NCBI GenBank assembly: GCA_019054805.1
Contig: JAHQIY010000002.1
Coordinates: 868,001-932,000, forward strand
DNA from: Brachionus manjavacas
Taxonomy: Eukaryota > Rotifera > Eurotatoria > Ploima > Brachionidae
Direction: 5' to 3'
DNA: 64,000 bases
In this document: positions 11,760-25,071 of the stretch, piece by piece
Numbering within the stretch: the first letter of the stretch is position 1
How the letters are laid out: each line of letters starts with the position of its first letter
Notes under the pieces: model-generated
The model's database searches: none
What the model saw: the letters and a program-made list of their open reading frames with translations, nothing else
What the model was told of the DNA's origin: nothing
Program-made: the position numbers and the translations under genes

Positions 11760-13980
11760 AAAAAGTTAAAATTTTCAGAATTAATTATCTATTTTGAATG
11801 CATTTTGAAATTGGATGAAACAAGTTTTTTCACTTTTTAATTTAGCAAATTCTTAAAATCCGATTTGAAAATCAAGGTACTTAATATTTTTGCTAAAAGA
11901 ACTGCATGTCCATATATTTATACATTTGGTTATTTTCTTGTCTCCAAAACAGATTATTAATTACAAGAAGAACTTCATCTCCGAATTTCAAGGCCAAGTA
12001 CAAGATATTCTTCTATAAGCTAATCGAAAAAGATGTTAAAAAAAGGTAGATAATTCATGCTTAAATTTTTAATTCATATGATTTTATTTAACTTTTTGAT
12101 TGTGACAATAATTTTTGGTTTACTTATGGCCAGGGTTGAGTTGATAAAATCTTAAAATTCTTAATTTGAAGCGCAAGACATTTCAGACATGAGTTTAATC
12201 AGACAGCTAATTAAATCTTAGCGAAATTAATTAATTTTAATTTTTCTAAAAATTTGTGCATGAATTTAAAAAAATTACCCTTTTTACGTAAATAAATAAA
12301 TATTTAGAATCAAAAGAAAATTTCTTTGAGAGGTTTTATTTTTTTTGGCGACTCAAAAAGCTAAGAAAAATTTCAAGACTAAGCCGGGAGCCAAATTACA
12401 AAATAATTGATATTTCTCTCATATTTCCTTTCTTGTTGATCTTTCATTGAAACCAAGTAGTTAGATTCGATTTATTATTTTATCAATTTTATCTTTATTT
12501 TTTCTAAATTAAATTTCCAAATTTCTTTCAAGTGTTTTTTAATTAATCGATTTTTTCGATTAATTAAAATATGAAGAGTTTTTTATTCTATTTAGCACAA
12601 AAAGTATTTAAAATTTTCAAGTTTGTTTATCTGCCATCGACATAAATGTTATTTTATGTAATTAGTATTCGAGCTAAAATCCCAAAAGGATGTTTAAAAA
12701 ATAGAGTATCATAAATTATTTAAGATAATTTTTTTTGTTTTAAAGAAGTAAAAACTGGATAATCCTATTTCTAAAACTGGTCTAGGTAAACCATGATTTT
12801 GAGATTATTTTTATAAAAAATTGTTTTTTATTTTTTTATTTTTAGATTTAACTATTTTTTACTTTGGAGTTAGCTTTAAAAAATCTATCAACAGCTTCAA
12901 AGTATCAGCGAATTATCATGGGAACATTTCTATTAAACAAGACTTCGATTTTAATTTGAAAAATATTTATCAGAGATCAAATATTAATTAATTTTTTAAT
13001 CTATTACGAACAGATTAATTTAATTTAAAAAGGAAATTAAGAAATAATTCATTACTGCACTGTTGAATTAGTTTTTGCTAAATAAGACAACTGTGCTGCC
13101 GTTAAGTTTTATCTTTCGATTAAAAGAAAGCTTTTCTCAAACGAGTTTTATTGCTTCATTTAACTTTGGCTTAGTCAAAAACTTGGATAAATTTGATAGA
13201 ATTTTTGAAAAATTAATCATTTTTTTACTAAAAAATTTTCCGGAAAACTCAAAGGGGATTAAAAAACCTTAAGTTAAGTTGAGTAATGACAGGGAACATA
13301 AAAAGTTTAGCTAATGGGCTTTCAAAAAATAATGCGTCATTGAAGTTTTAATTGTATTGATTATATAAAATTGGGAAAAAAAAACATTCTGTGCTTGTAA
13401 TTGATTATTGCACAAAATATTTTTATTTTTGTTAGCTTTAAAATAGAAATTAGAGAAATTTTCGGGTTTATTTTCATTCATTCTCTTGAATTGAAATGAT
13501 TGTTAAAACAATTCAAAATTGGAATGATCGAGTGAAATAATCTTAGAGCTCAATAGAGTGTTGAATTATTTTTTAACTTGGCGTAAAAAAATAAATTCTC
13601 TAATAAAATTTTTTTTTATTTTAAAGATTTTAGTACGCCTTTTATGTTCAAATAATTAAAGACTAATTAAAGAAATTTTAGTCTCAATTTTAACTCAATT
13701 ATTCACTTATAACTCGATAATTTAGACAATTATAAGGTTAAATTGGACAAAATAATTTTCAAAGCTTCAAAATTGTATTTGAAAGATTTAAAACCTCGAA
13801 TTTTTTTAATTAAGTCGTAGAGTTTAAAAATCTAGTCACAACACTCAAAAATATCTAAACTCAAAATAATTTTTTTTTCCAATATTTAAATCATGCTAAA
13901 ATGTCTAGAAAAAATCTTTTTTTAAAAAGAATTTGATCTCAAAATAATAAAAAAATAGAAAAATAATATTTTTTCGATAA
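11760..13980. other. Gene desert
   Basis: AT-rich with no supported gene. It contains a 14-base-arm palindrome at 12537-12569 (TTTTAATTAATCGA, a 5-base T loop, and the complement). Confidence 0.5.
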
Positions 13981-14320
13981 AAAAAATATATATGGTTTAA
14001 TTTTTTGTGTTTGAATTACAAAATGTATCCAATGTTGAAATAACATTGAAAAAGTGCGATGCTTCAAATGTTTTTTTCAGTTTCAAAATAAAAATAATTT
14101 TATGTTTAAGTACTGCAAACATGATAAACTGGGTTTTTTTTTTTAATTTTGACTTTGGGTTTGTGATATGATGATCCTTAAAGATAATATTTTTAGTTTA
14201 AGAAACTATCTACGCTCTGTTTTCCATTTTACAAAAATTGTTAAAATGCATCAAACAAAACTAAATCATCACTTAAGTCAGAATTTTATAAGAAGAAAAC
14301 TAAGTTTTTCGGGTCAAGTC

Positions 14321-15090
14321 GCTTAGGTAAACTGTGGTTAACCTGTAACTGGAACAATTCTTGTTCTCAGGTTTTATGAACTATTAGTTGACTCAGACTT
14401 GCGCAAAAGTCAGAAATAAAAGTCTTTTTAAAGTCTTTTTAAAGTCTTTTTAAAGTTACTGACTTGACTTTTTTGAAATTTTTTTTTTAAAAAGTCTTTT
14501 GACTTGACTTGACTTTGACTTTTTGACTTTAAAACAACTCTTTCCAAATCTAAAATTTGCTCATTTATTTTGAAATTTTTAAATCTATTTAGAAAAAAGC
14601 TAATGTGATGATAAAAAATAGTATAGAAAAATAATTACAGAGAAAACTTAAAGTCGGGCGGAGTAGGCAAATTTTGCGAGATAGATGAATCTTTGTTCCC
14701 TAAAGTAAAGCATTCAAAGGGTGAAAAATTAATTTTTAATTTTCTTTAATTTTTATTATTTTATGCTGAAAGCCAAAGATTTAAGTATAAAGTGCATTTG
14801 GGTATTTGGGATTGTTGAAGTAACACCAAGTCATTGCTAAGCTTTTTCCAAAGCTCCTTCAAATTAAAAATAAGATAATTATTAACTAATTTTTACATCA
14901 GTTTCGAGGATTAGGCATTCTATTTAACAGCTTTATTCAATTTGTTCACATAATCTAAAAATTGTTCTTCTAATTCTATTTTGGTTCATCCTCATTCTAT
15001 TTTAAACAAAAAAATTGGGTGAAACAATAGTTCACAAAACCTGAGTACAAGAATTTTTCGGGTAATTAGTGAACTATAGTTCACCTAACC
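14321..15090. repeat. Nested element with imperfect inverted repeats of about 72 bases
   Basis: 14321-14393 and 15019-15090 are inverted relative to each other at roughly 70% identity by eye, sharing CTTGTNCTCAGGTTTT and GTGAACTATNGTT-like blocks. A third relative lies at about 52950-53000 (GAACCTGAGAACAGGAATCG). The interior includes three copies of AGTCTTTTTAA and (TTGAC)n-like runs at 14420-14530. Confidence 0.5.
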
Positions 15091-15129
15091 GTCTAGATCC
15101 AGTTAATTAAGGATTGAATATTAACTTTA

Positions 15130-15238
15130 ATCTGAATGAATTTTTCACCTTTTTTTTTTATTTTATATTATTTAACTTTATTAATAGTTTTTTCATTTGT
15201 TTTAATTCTGAAGGAGCATTTGCTCGGTAAAAATAAAT
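15130..15238 (+). mobile_element. LINE family C, 3' tail only
   Basis: TTCTGAAGGAGCATTTGCTC then GGTAAAAATAAATAAG is the family C terminal block, preceded by the typical T-rich 3' untranslated stretch. It sits inside the inverted-repeat segment, just outside the nested element. Confidence 0.55.
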
Positions 15239-15489
15239 AAGTGAATTGTTTATAAGTTAAAAAAAGAATTTTCAATATTTTTTTCAAATTTCCAAACAAA
15301 AATTAAACTCATTCTATATCACCAAAGAGTTTAATTTCAAATATGAAAATGCTTGCAATATTAACTTAAAATTATTTTTTTTTTTTGAAACAGAAAAATA
15401 AATTTAAACATCGCACTTTTTCAATGTTATTTCAACATTGAATACATTTTGTAATTAAACACAAAAAATTAAACCATATATATGTATAA

Positions 15490-18400
15490 ATTATTTAATA
15501 AATACATAATGGTATACATGTATATAATGGTATATTTTTACCATTAAATTTTCATATAACGGTAAAAAGTTATTCAACCAAATTTTCCTTTGATTCTTAA
15601 AAGACAAAAAATTTAATTTTTTTGTATTTGTAATTTTACATAAGATCTAAATTTTTAATTTTCTTGCTTCATTTTTCTTAAAAGTCCAAGTCCAGATTTA
15701 AAATTTTTTTTTAAAAAAGTCCACTTGTTATTTTTAATTTGCTAGATCGGGCTTTATATCAAAAAATTATACTCTTGGCTTGTCTAATGCATTTAGATTT
15801 GCTATATTTCAGAAATTTCTTGCAATTTTAGAATAAAAGACTTGGACTTTAAAAAAAAAATAAATTAAAAAAAAGTCCGGACTTGAATAGAAATTTAATA
15901 GAACTATAATCAGACTCAACGATTCGCCTTTAAAGATTTATAAGTTTAATGAATTTAATTTAATTTATAACGAACAATTTAAAAAAATGGACTTGATGTT
16001 ACTCACAGAACTTGGGAAAATATATTAATGTTGGTTGAGTGCAAAATTGGAGACAATTATAATTAAAATGTTAAAGAGTATAAATAAGTTTTGTTTATAA
16101 AAAATCATTGTAAGGGTGACGAGTTTTTTTATTTCATATTAAAAAGAATTACTGTCGCATAGGTATTTTAAAAACTTCGAAAAAAATGACACTTTTGAAA
16201 AAAACAATCAAAAAAAAATAATGCATTTTTCTTTGTTTTAAATAAAGTAATGAAAAGAATTAAATTAAAAGAAAGTAAAAAAATAATTAGATTTTCTTGT
16301 TTAATTCACTTTAATTCCCTTTCGAAATTTTTGAAATATATCAAACCGTTTTTTCAATTTGGTATGATATATGGCCGATTTACCAACCTTAGCTCAGTTT
16401 TTTGGAATCTTTAATCAGAACCCTAAAGACAAGAATCTAAAAGAGTGCTGTAAATTCAAGAATTTTTGAGTATTTTTTTATGCAAAATTTTGAAAAAATA
16501 ATTGCATGGTTAAATTTTCCAGAAGATTATTCTAGACAATTTTTAAAACTGATTTATTTTATATAAAAAAAAACAAAATCTCAAGTCAGAATTTACATTT
16601 ACACTAATAATTTTTTTAATATCATTGTCTAAAGTCCACTTCGAAATTTATGTATTGAAATTTTTTTAACTCTTTTAGTAATTGAGAAAAAATTTAGATG
16701 ATTATTTAAAATGGTTAGCAAGACTGTTAAGAAGGGTAAGTAAAAAAATTAGTCAAATTAATGTGAGTAGATTATTAGGAAATTAAGTATTGCAAAATTA
16801 TCCGTATTTGCTTAAGACAATCTAACTAAACTTAAGCTCGAATTCTAATTTAAATTTTATTTGATTATTTCTGCTTCTATTTCGTAATAATTATCATTGT
16901 TCGTTAACATGTGAATATGTATTCTTTGGATTTTTTAAAGTAGTTTGTTTAAATTAATATTGTTTAAATGACTTTCGTTAATCTGAAAATAGTTTGAGAT
17001 AGATGAATTTTTAAAACTTCCAAATATTTATCTTCTCAAATGTTATTAATTCAAGAACGGTTGAAATTTTTAGATAAAATATTTCACATGGAATTTTATT
17101 AGTCCATTTGTTTAACAAAGCAAAAAACATGTTTTATCCTGAATAATCTCAGTCCTTACAGATAATTTTAACAAAAAAGACAAAATTAAATGTTACCATT
17201 GAATTTTTTGTGGAAGAAAAATTTAAACAAAAAATTAGAACTAGGTTTTAAATTTTTTGGTTTTTAAGGTAGATAATATCAGATTTCTAATCGATTCAGA
17301 TTCAGATCTAAAAAATAAAATTTAATGAAGATATCCAAACATTTTAATTTATCAAATTTTCACTAAATAATATTTTTTTGGACATTTTATAAAAATTGTT
17401 CAAGTCACAAAAAAGATTTATTTTTATTTTTTAATTATATCGAAAAAATTTAATACTTATTGAAAAAATATTTTCTTTAAATTTCTTGAAAATATTTTTT
17501 TAATTGTTTTAAAACGAATTTGAAAATTATAAAGAATTAGTATTTAAAAATATCGATTTTCTAAAATAAATGCTTAAAAATTTTAATCTTACTTCAGCTT
17601 CATCAAATGTTTAACATCAGTGTAATAATTATAACATTAAGGTAGTGCTTTGATTGAAAGTACAAGAAGCTTTTACTTTTCATAAAGGTAATTAAATTTA
17701 GCTTATTTAGAGCTAATTCTCACGTTTTTTTAATTTGAAAAAATATTTGTTAAAAATTGTTCAAGTTATTAACTTTATCTAAACAAGTTGATTTGATTTA
17801 TAATAAATATTTAAACTGGTAAAATATCATTTAAAGAAAAAAGCCGTATAAATCTATTTTTAATTTTAGGAAAAAATGTAAATTAAATTGCCTTTTATCA
17901 AAATCTGCAATCTCAGTCATTTTCCCATGTAACTTATTTTTTACTAAACTGATTTTAATCTTCGAAATTGTGTGTTAATTTTTCGAAAATAATTTTATTA
18001 CGAGCCTATTTCCTTAAAATAGCCATTACCGTCTATTTTTAATTATTTAATTGAGGAAATATAAATTTAATTTTAGTTTTGAGAATTTGAGCATTGTTGA
18101 ATAAAATTTCATTCTTCCAAAACTAAATTTTTAAAATTAAAGATAAATTTCTTTAATTTAAAAACTAATTTTTGAACAAATGAATCAAAAATACAAATAT
18201 TTAATTATTTTAATAATCTACTTAAAAATCTACATTCAAAATTAAAAAATATTCCGTATTAGATTGTGTTGCTTCATTAAAAATAAATTTAAATTAAAAT
18301 TTTAGTAACAAGATCTAAATAATCTTACTAGGCGTTCATTTTTTAAATGAGTAATTTTGAATTTTCAAATTTTTGTTATTTTAGATTCCATTATGATCAA

Positions 18401-19095
18401 GAAATTACAGAAATAGAACCACAATTGAGTTTTTGGGAGGCGACCCTTATATCATTTTTCTTTTCGAAAGATATTATTTCCTTTCTAAACTTAAAAAAAT
18501 TAATTTATTTAAGTAAAAAAATAGAGCCGATGGCAAAAAATTTTTTTACTCAGCGCCAATTACATTTTTTTCGAATTAACAAAGCAAAAACATCAAAATA
18601 ATTTTTAGAGATTAATTAAATACAATCAATGCATTTTTTGTGAAATTCCTTTGTGTGACATTTAAAAAAAAACGGATGAAAAAGATAAATTTCATTGCAA
18701 CTTTGTACTTTTCAAATCTTTTTTAAAGAAAAAAAATTCAAAAATTTTTCATCGCCAGCAAAAGTTAAAAAAAAGAAAAAAAGAAAGGATAAAAATTTTC
18801 TTAGAAGTTAAATTAGAATCTAAGATCGTAATTACAAGTTCTAAATTGACTCGAAATCAATTATTTTAGGAAAAAATTAACAAATTAAAATTAAAGTTAT
18901 TTAAAAAATGTTATTGTTTTTTATTTATACGTCAATTTAATCGATTAAATTCAAATATATTCAAAATTGTTAAATTTTAATAAAATAAAACAATTTTGAT
19001 TTGGATTGATCTTTTTTGAGCATAATGTTTTGTTCAAAGAGTCAACCTCATCTTAGAATCATTTGATAGTTTTTATTTAAAAATTAAAAAAAAAA
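15490..19095. other. Gene desert
   Basis: No supported gene. It holds scattered AAGTCC/GGACTT motifs (15685-15895), including a palindromic AAGTCCGGACTT that also occurs near 56885. Otherwise A/T runs. Confidence 0.5.
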
Positions 19096-19099
19096 ACAC

Positions 19100-19880
19100 T
19101 CACGAAATCAAGCTTCAACCTAGTCTTGGTTTTTAAAATGCCGTAAGCAAGCGAGTCAATTAACGTAGAAGTTGTTAATCAAATAGAGAAATTTTTAAGC
19201 TGGATTAGGGAGAAGTTAAATTATTTTGATTTCTTTAAATTTTTCCATGGCTCTGTTAACTGAAGAAGCCTAGCGTTATCATGAAGAAAAAAACCAAGCT
19301 TTCTGTTGACAAAAGAAGGACATTTTTCTCGAAGGAAAGTTTACATTTGTTCTAATAGAGATTTGCATTTATTTAGCGCAACCATTTGGGACAAAGTGAA
19401 TAACTCCTTGTAAGTTTCACCAGACCCATATCATTGCCTTTTTATCGAAGTGTTCTTTTTTAAAGAAGGGTTGAGTTTGTTGAAATGTGTCCAACTAATG
19501 GTTCATGTTATCATATTTTTGAAAATATAACCATTTCTCATCATAGGTAATGATTCATTTGAAATAAAAATTCACCAAGGAAATTTTTAAATTGCTATCA
19601 AAAAAGAAGAAAATCACAATGTGGCACATCATTTGGAACACCAGAAGCGTCTGTTAACTTTATTAATCAACTGAAGGTGACGAGTTGCCGTCGATTGTGA
19701 TGTGTTAAGGTCACTTGATAATTGGTGAGTTCTGAACGTTCTCGTTAGTCTCCCAGACCTTTCAAAAAGACCTTTCCTTTTCCATCAAAGTCTGGTAGAA
19801 CTGCAGTTTAAATTTTTAAAATCAGTATTTTACACTTCTTACTCTGATCACATTCTCATCTTTGACAAGACATGTTTCAA
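19100..19880 (-). pseudogene. Mariner-type transposase relic
   Basis: Translating the minus strand in pieces gives characteristic Tc1/mariner segments: IITYDEKWLYFQKYDN (about 19530-19556) with the first catalytic Asp, KAMIWVW and GVIHFVPNG, then RKLGFFLHDNAR (about 19267-19300) with the second catalytic Asp. The two motifs are about 88 codons apart, matching the family's usual spacing. An upstream helix-turn-helix-like part around 19650-19720 (THHNRRQLVTFS) resembles the family's DNA-binding end. Many stops and frameshifts show it is dead, and the third Asp region near 19180 is destroyed. No terminal inverted repeats were identified. Confidence 0.7.
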
Positions 19881-19999
19881 AGGTTGCTGTTGATGATGTT
19901 TGGTCTTATTTCAAATAAAGATTTAAAAGGACCAAAATTTTCATCAAAGATCAATTCAAATACCATCACTATTTCAAGATTGTAGAAGAGTTGAATAAG

Positions 20000-21840
20000 A
20001 TATAGAGAAAGGGAAAATTTTTGGAAATATCTTAGCCACAACTTTTAGTCCTAGTCTAAATTTTGTTGTATCAGAGGATAGTTGTGAAGTATCACAAACC
20101 ATTACAGACCTCTTAGAAAATAAAGTACAATATAACTGTAACAAGTCTATTGCTTCTTTAGAAATAAAAAATGCTTTAAAAAAACTAAAATAATTTGCAG
20201 GTGCTGGTCTATACCGAATCCACAATTTAAGATTTTTGACTAGAGGGTCTTGAAGTTTGATAGTTTTTGAAAACAGTGGTTTAGGTTTTTGAAATTTTTG
20301 AGATGAGTTTTCATTCAAAAGTTACTATATCTATATATATTTTTAAAGAGCGCAAAATTCTCTATTTAAATGATATATTTTCAAGTATTTTTAGTGGAAT
20401 TAAGTTGCACTTTAAACTAAAAAAACACATTTTTTTGTGCTTTTTGCCACTTTTTTGATTCTCGTCGGAGGATTGACCCAAGACCCTAACTTTTTTATTT
20501 AACTTATAAAACCAGACAAAATTCTGAACAAATCTCAGGTTTCACTTTTTTTATTTAAAGCTTAATTAATCCAAAAAAAAAAGTCAAAATATAGTTCAAT
20601 TTCTAAAAAAAAAATCATTAAAATTTAATTTTCATCTTTTATTTTAATAAACTATTAGAAATTTTTAGATGCTCTTGTGTTTTAGCATTAGATTTACCAG
20701 AGAAGTATGTTTTAAGAATTTGACCGTAGCTCAATCCATTTTTATAAGCTTTCAAACATTTTCAAAAACCTAAACCTAAACCTAAACCTACTTCTAGGTA
20801 AAAATGTTTACCTAGAAGTAGATATTTTAATCTACTTCTAAAGTAGATATTATAACCTGATCTAGCAATACCCTATTAAAGCAGGGGTTCCACAAGGGTC
20901 AGTAATTAGTCCACTTATTTTTAGCATATTTATAAATGACATACCAAAAAGAAATAAAACAAAGAGCCAATACTCACTTCTTTTTGCGGATGATAACAAG
21001 AAAGGAAATCTAGAAAATATGATAAAATAATTTGAAAATGGCTTTTCAAATGGGAAACGAAAATTCCTATTTAAAACTCATGTTACATGATCTTTGAGAA
21101 AAAAACAAAAGTTAAATCATCAATCTTAATTTAAAATTAATGATACCAATTTAAATAAGGAGGAAATTTTTAGGCATTACGTTAGACTCAAAACTTACAT
21201 TTGGTTCAATGGTGGAAAAAGCAAAAGAGCGCTGTAATTCAGGATTTAATATAATAAAATATCTCTCAAATAGAAAATGGGGTCTAAAACTAAAAACATT
21301 AGCTAATCTTTACAAATTCTTGAAAGGACCAATCTTGTATTATTCTTTTCCTTGTTTAAATTTATTCTCAGAAATTAAGATCAAAAATATAAAAATTATT
21401 CAGAATTCAGCAGTTTGAACTGTTTTGAAGCTGAAAAACGATAAACCCTCCATTATCATGCATCATAATGTTTTTAATTAACTTAAACTGCTAACAGTTT
21501 CGAACCGACTTTTTGAGTTGAGTGGGAGATTTGTGGGGGTAGGACTGAGTTATTCTGTTCCATTGGGCCTCAGACTGGTGGAATAATATAAAGAAGATTT
21601 CGAGTCAAGATATATCGAATATCCGACTCCATTGTGTTACCTTACAAAATATTCCTTCTTTCCTCAAGTATCAAATATTTAGACATACTAACATATAGTC
21701 TAACCTCTTAATATTTCAACATGTCGATTTTAATTTTGTTCATTTTTTTTTGATTTTTTAATTATTTAATATATTTTTAATTTCATATTTTATTCTGAAG
21801 AAGCATTGGCTTGGTACAGATAAGCAGATAAATAAATAAA
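20000..21840 (+). mobile_element. LINE family C, internally deleted copy
   Basis: The piece at 20050-20240 has SEDSCEVSQTITDLLE and IKNALKKLK, typical of the region just before the reverse transcriptase. After a gap with palindromes, 20882-21000 reads [20 protein letters not shown], then [18 protein letters not shown], with the catalytic FADD intact. Later pieces match the family C C-terminus (FNKLKLLTVSNRLFELSGRF-like at 21470-21530, SRYIEYPTPLCYL at 21600-21645). The 3' block is CTGAAGAAGCATTGGCTTGG, TACAGATAAGCAGATAAATA. Frameshifts make it non-functional. Confidence 0.75.
20768..20848. repeat. Telomere-like CCTAAA run followed by two perfect palindromes
   Basis: Three to four CCTAAA units (20768-20790) run into a perfect inverted repeat, CTACTTCTAGGTAAA at 20788-20802 with a 4-base loop and its complement at 20807-20821. 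A second palindrome follows: ATCTACTT, CTA, AAGTAGAT at 20830-20848. It lies in the internal gap of a LINE copy. Confidence 0.7.
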
Positions 21841-24800
21841 TAATAAAGTTTTCATTAAAAAAAATCCAATCAAAGAAATATACATTAAGGCATATCATTT
21901 TGAAGCCCGTTCAATTATGTTTTATTTAAAATATAAAATGACTTCAAGTTTTAAGATAGCTAAAGAGGTAGAATCAAAAATATCCAACTGTTTTAAAAAA
22001 ACGCGAAGTTCTGCGACTTGATTGCATTTTTATACCAAATTTTTAAGAAAACTCTATTTTCAAATTTATTAGTAGGCGAAGAATGGAGCAAATTTAATTT
22101 TCAAAATAAAAAGCATAAGCTTTAGTGAACTCTTGTGGAAAGTAAAATGATCTACATCAACTTGCAATTTTTGAGAATTTTTCTTTTTGAAAATTAATTT
22201 TTAATTTAAAGAGACACTTAAAAAAACAAAAATCTTTTTCTTACTACCGAGCTTATTAAAGTATATATATATATATATATATAAATTTTAGTAATTAAAT
22301 TAATTCAATGAGGCATTTATGACTACATAAGCTAAGAGAAAACTAATCATCATTCAAATGGAAAAAATAGATCTGAAAATAAGATATAAAAAAAACTTAC
22401 AATCAGGCCACAATAATCTTTTTTTATTTAATGAATCAAAAAGATTACATTCAAGCAATTTCAAAATTAATTCCAATGTTTTACCTTTGTTCCGTGTCAA
22501 ATGAAATTAGTTTCGATATGCGTAGGAATTGAAGAGTCAAAAAATGTCTAATTTATCAGAATAATATAAAGGTCATAAAAAAATTAAAAATCTTAAAATT
22601 ACATTGTTACTTTATTAAATTGGAGCTTATTCTACATTGTTATTTCCTTAAGTCATTCGATTTTTTTATCCCCCTAAAGATGCAATTACTATTTTTATAA
22701 ATTTTGAACCATACTTTTGGACCTTTAGCTATGAGTTGATCCAAATATTTTATGACCTTTCTCCATTAGCGGCGCAGCAGCACAATTTTAAAAAAAAAAA
22801 TTATCGAAAGATTTTTATGGAAAATCTCGATTGGAATATAAAACAGATTTTAACTTTTATTTAACTTTTAGTAAGATTATATAATTATATAATTAATTTT
22901 GAGATTTCATAAAGAGTTTTTTTAACCTTTTTTTAACTTTAAAGTGTAAAAATTTTAAGTGAAAAAAAATTTAATAAAATATAAAATATTTGAATAAGTT
23001 ATTTCAAGCAATGATCAATTTATTATTAATAAAATAGATGAAGAAGTTAGAAATCGAAAATTCAGAATTGAAGGTATTTAGTTCACAGGTTATTTGAAAT
23101 TTTCGTTTAAAATTCACCAGTAGCTTCAGTTTGAGTTTACAGTCTTTTTTTTTTAATTAAGTAATAGAAAATGAAGCAAAATTTTTAAAATTTGCAATCT
23201 TTTTATGATAGATTTAGATATGATTTTTTAATGAAATTAGACTGTTTTTGATGTCTTAGAGCACTTAATTTGAGTGTATAACATTTTTTTTGCTTAGGCT
23301 AGAGTCGAATCCTATTTAAAATTAGTCTAAATCTATGACTTAATGATGAGATAACTTTTCACTTGAAATCAAAAAGTTTACTTTACATCGAGTGAAAAAT
23401 TTGTTGTCATTCAATGCTGAAAATCATTTATCTAAGTCAAGAAATATGTCATTGGAAACAAAAAAAATTCTTATTTTTTTTAATTATAAAATCTAAAACC
23501 GTTTTATTATAAAATTAAATTTAGAAAATTTTTGAAGTCTTGGATTAAAACAGTAAAATTCAAAAGAAGATGCTGAGCACTTATTTTTTAAACTGAAAAA
23601 CCAACATTTTAATTAATAAAGATTAATAATTCCAAAAAGTAAATAAGCGCATTAGTGATTTAGTCATCAAAATTGAGCGTCTAAGCTAAAAATGATGGTT
23701 TTAATTCAAAAATGATTTTTCTTTTAGATCTAAAAATACATTTTATAAAATGTTATTTTTACTAGTAAATCTTTTTTAAATTTAGAAAATTTTTGGTCTC
23801 ATTCGATCACAATCTTAAGAGAAAACAATTTTTTTGATTTGTCTCATTATTACTTAAATAGACAGAAAAAGGTCTATTTGTTTAAATATATTTTGAGATT
23901 TCATAAAGAGTAATAAAAAATAAAATTTAATCATTTAAAAAAAAATAAAAATATTTATTACTAATCCATCACTAGCAGAAATCACTTAAATTTGTTCTAA
24001 TTTTTGTCAAAATAATTCAAAAGCTTTCAATTTGATTATCTTTAGGGTCCTTTTTTTATGTTTTGTTAACCTCCGGTCTATCCCAGTCTACGCTAAATTA
24101 TGATGTGTTTATAATTTAATAATGTTTTAAACAAGGATAATTTTGTTTTTTTTATGCAAAAATCGTTGACAAATTTTCATGTTTTTTGTGAGAAAGAAGC
24201 CCTAATTAAATCAAAGTGATAATTAATAACGCTTCCAGGTTTCTAAAGCGTGGTTGCTCGGAAAAAATTCAATTAAATCCCTGACTTTTTAGGCTAATTT
24301 CAAGATATAATGTTTATCAGCTCCATATTTATTGCATGCGCCCAAAATATAAGAGTTCTATTCAACATACTTCTCAAATTTTACGATTTTTTTAAAGCAC
24401 ACTTGAACAATCATGATACCAAATTAATTTCCAGAAAAAATTGCCAGTCTAATTTACAGACATTATCACTAAAATTAAATAAATACTTTAATTATTTTGC
24501 TTAAGTAATACTTGTTACCAGATTAAATTTTTATTAATTTTTCAAAGCGGAGTTGGTTTTATGAAAAAATTTGATTACAGCTTTGTAAAACTTGTAAAAT
24601 AAATTTTTTTTTTGTCTATTATAGAGTATTAAGAAAATTTAATTTCTAATACGGTTATAATTTAAAAAATTATATGTTAGCGTGTTGATGTTTAATCCAT
24701 ACCTTTTCTTAAATAAAATTAGTTGAAAAAATTTTTAATTTCAAGATTTTTTTTTTAAATGAATTGTAAAAAAGGGGGCCTAGTTTAAACATGAACTTTT

Positions 24801-25071
24801 AGATCATGAATCAGATTAGATAAAATTTTTTGAGGCACGAAAATCTTTTTGGCCATAATTTTTTCGAATAGATTTGTCCTGGGAATTTATCGATTAGATT
24901 TAATTAAACACGAACAAACATGGAAAAAATTTGCATCCCAATCGATCACGATTTTTTTTTAAAATCATGTAATTTGAAAAAAAAAAGAAAAATTTTTTTC
25001 ATATTTTTTGATAAAAAAAATAAACTAAAACAAACTAATTTTTAATCTAAATTTTTTAGATGCAATAAATA
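21841..25071. other. Gene desert upstream of the GPCR
   Basis: AT-rich, with a (TA)n microsatellite at 22262-22283 and nothing else recognisable. An acceptor-like TTTTTTTAG at 25052-25060, just before the GPCR ATG, may mark a 5'-untranslated intron. Confidence 0.45.

Larger units (their letters stand above)
13986..15487. repeat. 1.5-kb segment bounded by about 118-base inverted repeats
   Basis: The left arm (about 13986-14104) and right arm (about 15367-15487) are reverse complements with few differences; both contain ATATATGGTTTAATTTTTTG, CAATGTTGAAATAACATTG and AAAAAGTGCGATG. The interior has no open frame. This structure fits a non-autonomous DNA transposon, and it encloses a second inverted-repeat pair and a LINE tail. 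No clear target-site duplication was found. Confidence 0.65.

Noticed and set aside
13075-13272. 65-codon open frame in the desert
   Set aside because: No start context, no recognisable motif; composition equals the flanks.
16711-16735. MVSKTVKK followed by a donor-like GTAAG as a first exon
   Set aside because: Only eight codons, and no downstream exon can be found; chance is likely in this desert.
18347-18601. 84-codon open frame
   Set aside because: Composition (Phe, Lys, Ile) matches AT-rich noise, and there are no splice signals or motifs.
20768-20790. True telomere or chromosome end
   Set aside because: Only three to four CCTAAA units, within a LINE copy and with genes on both sides.
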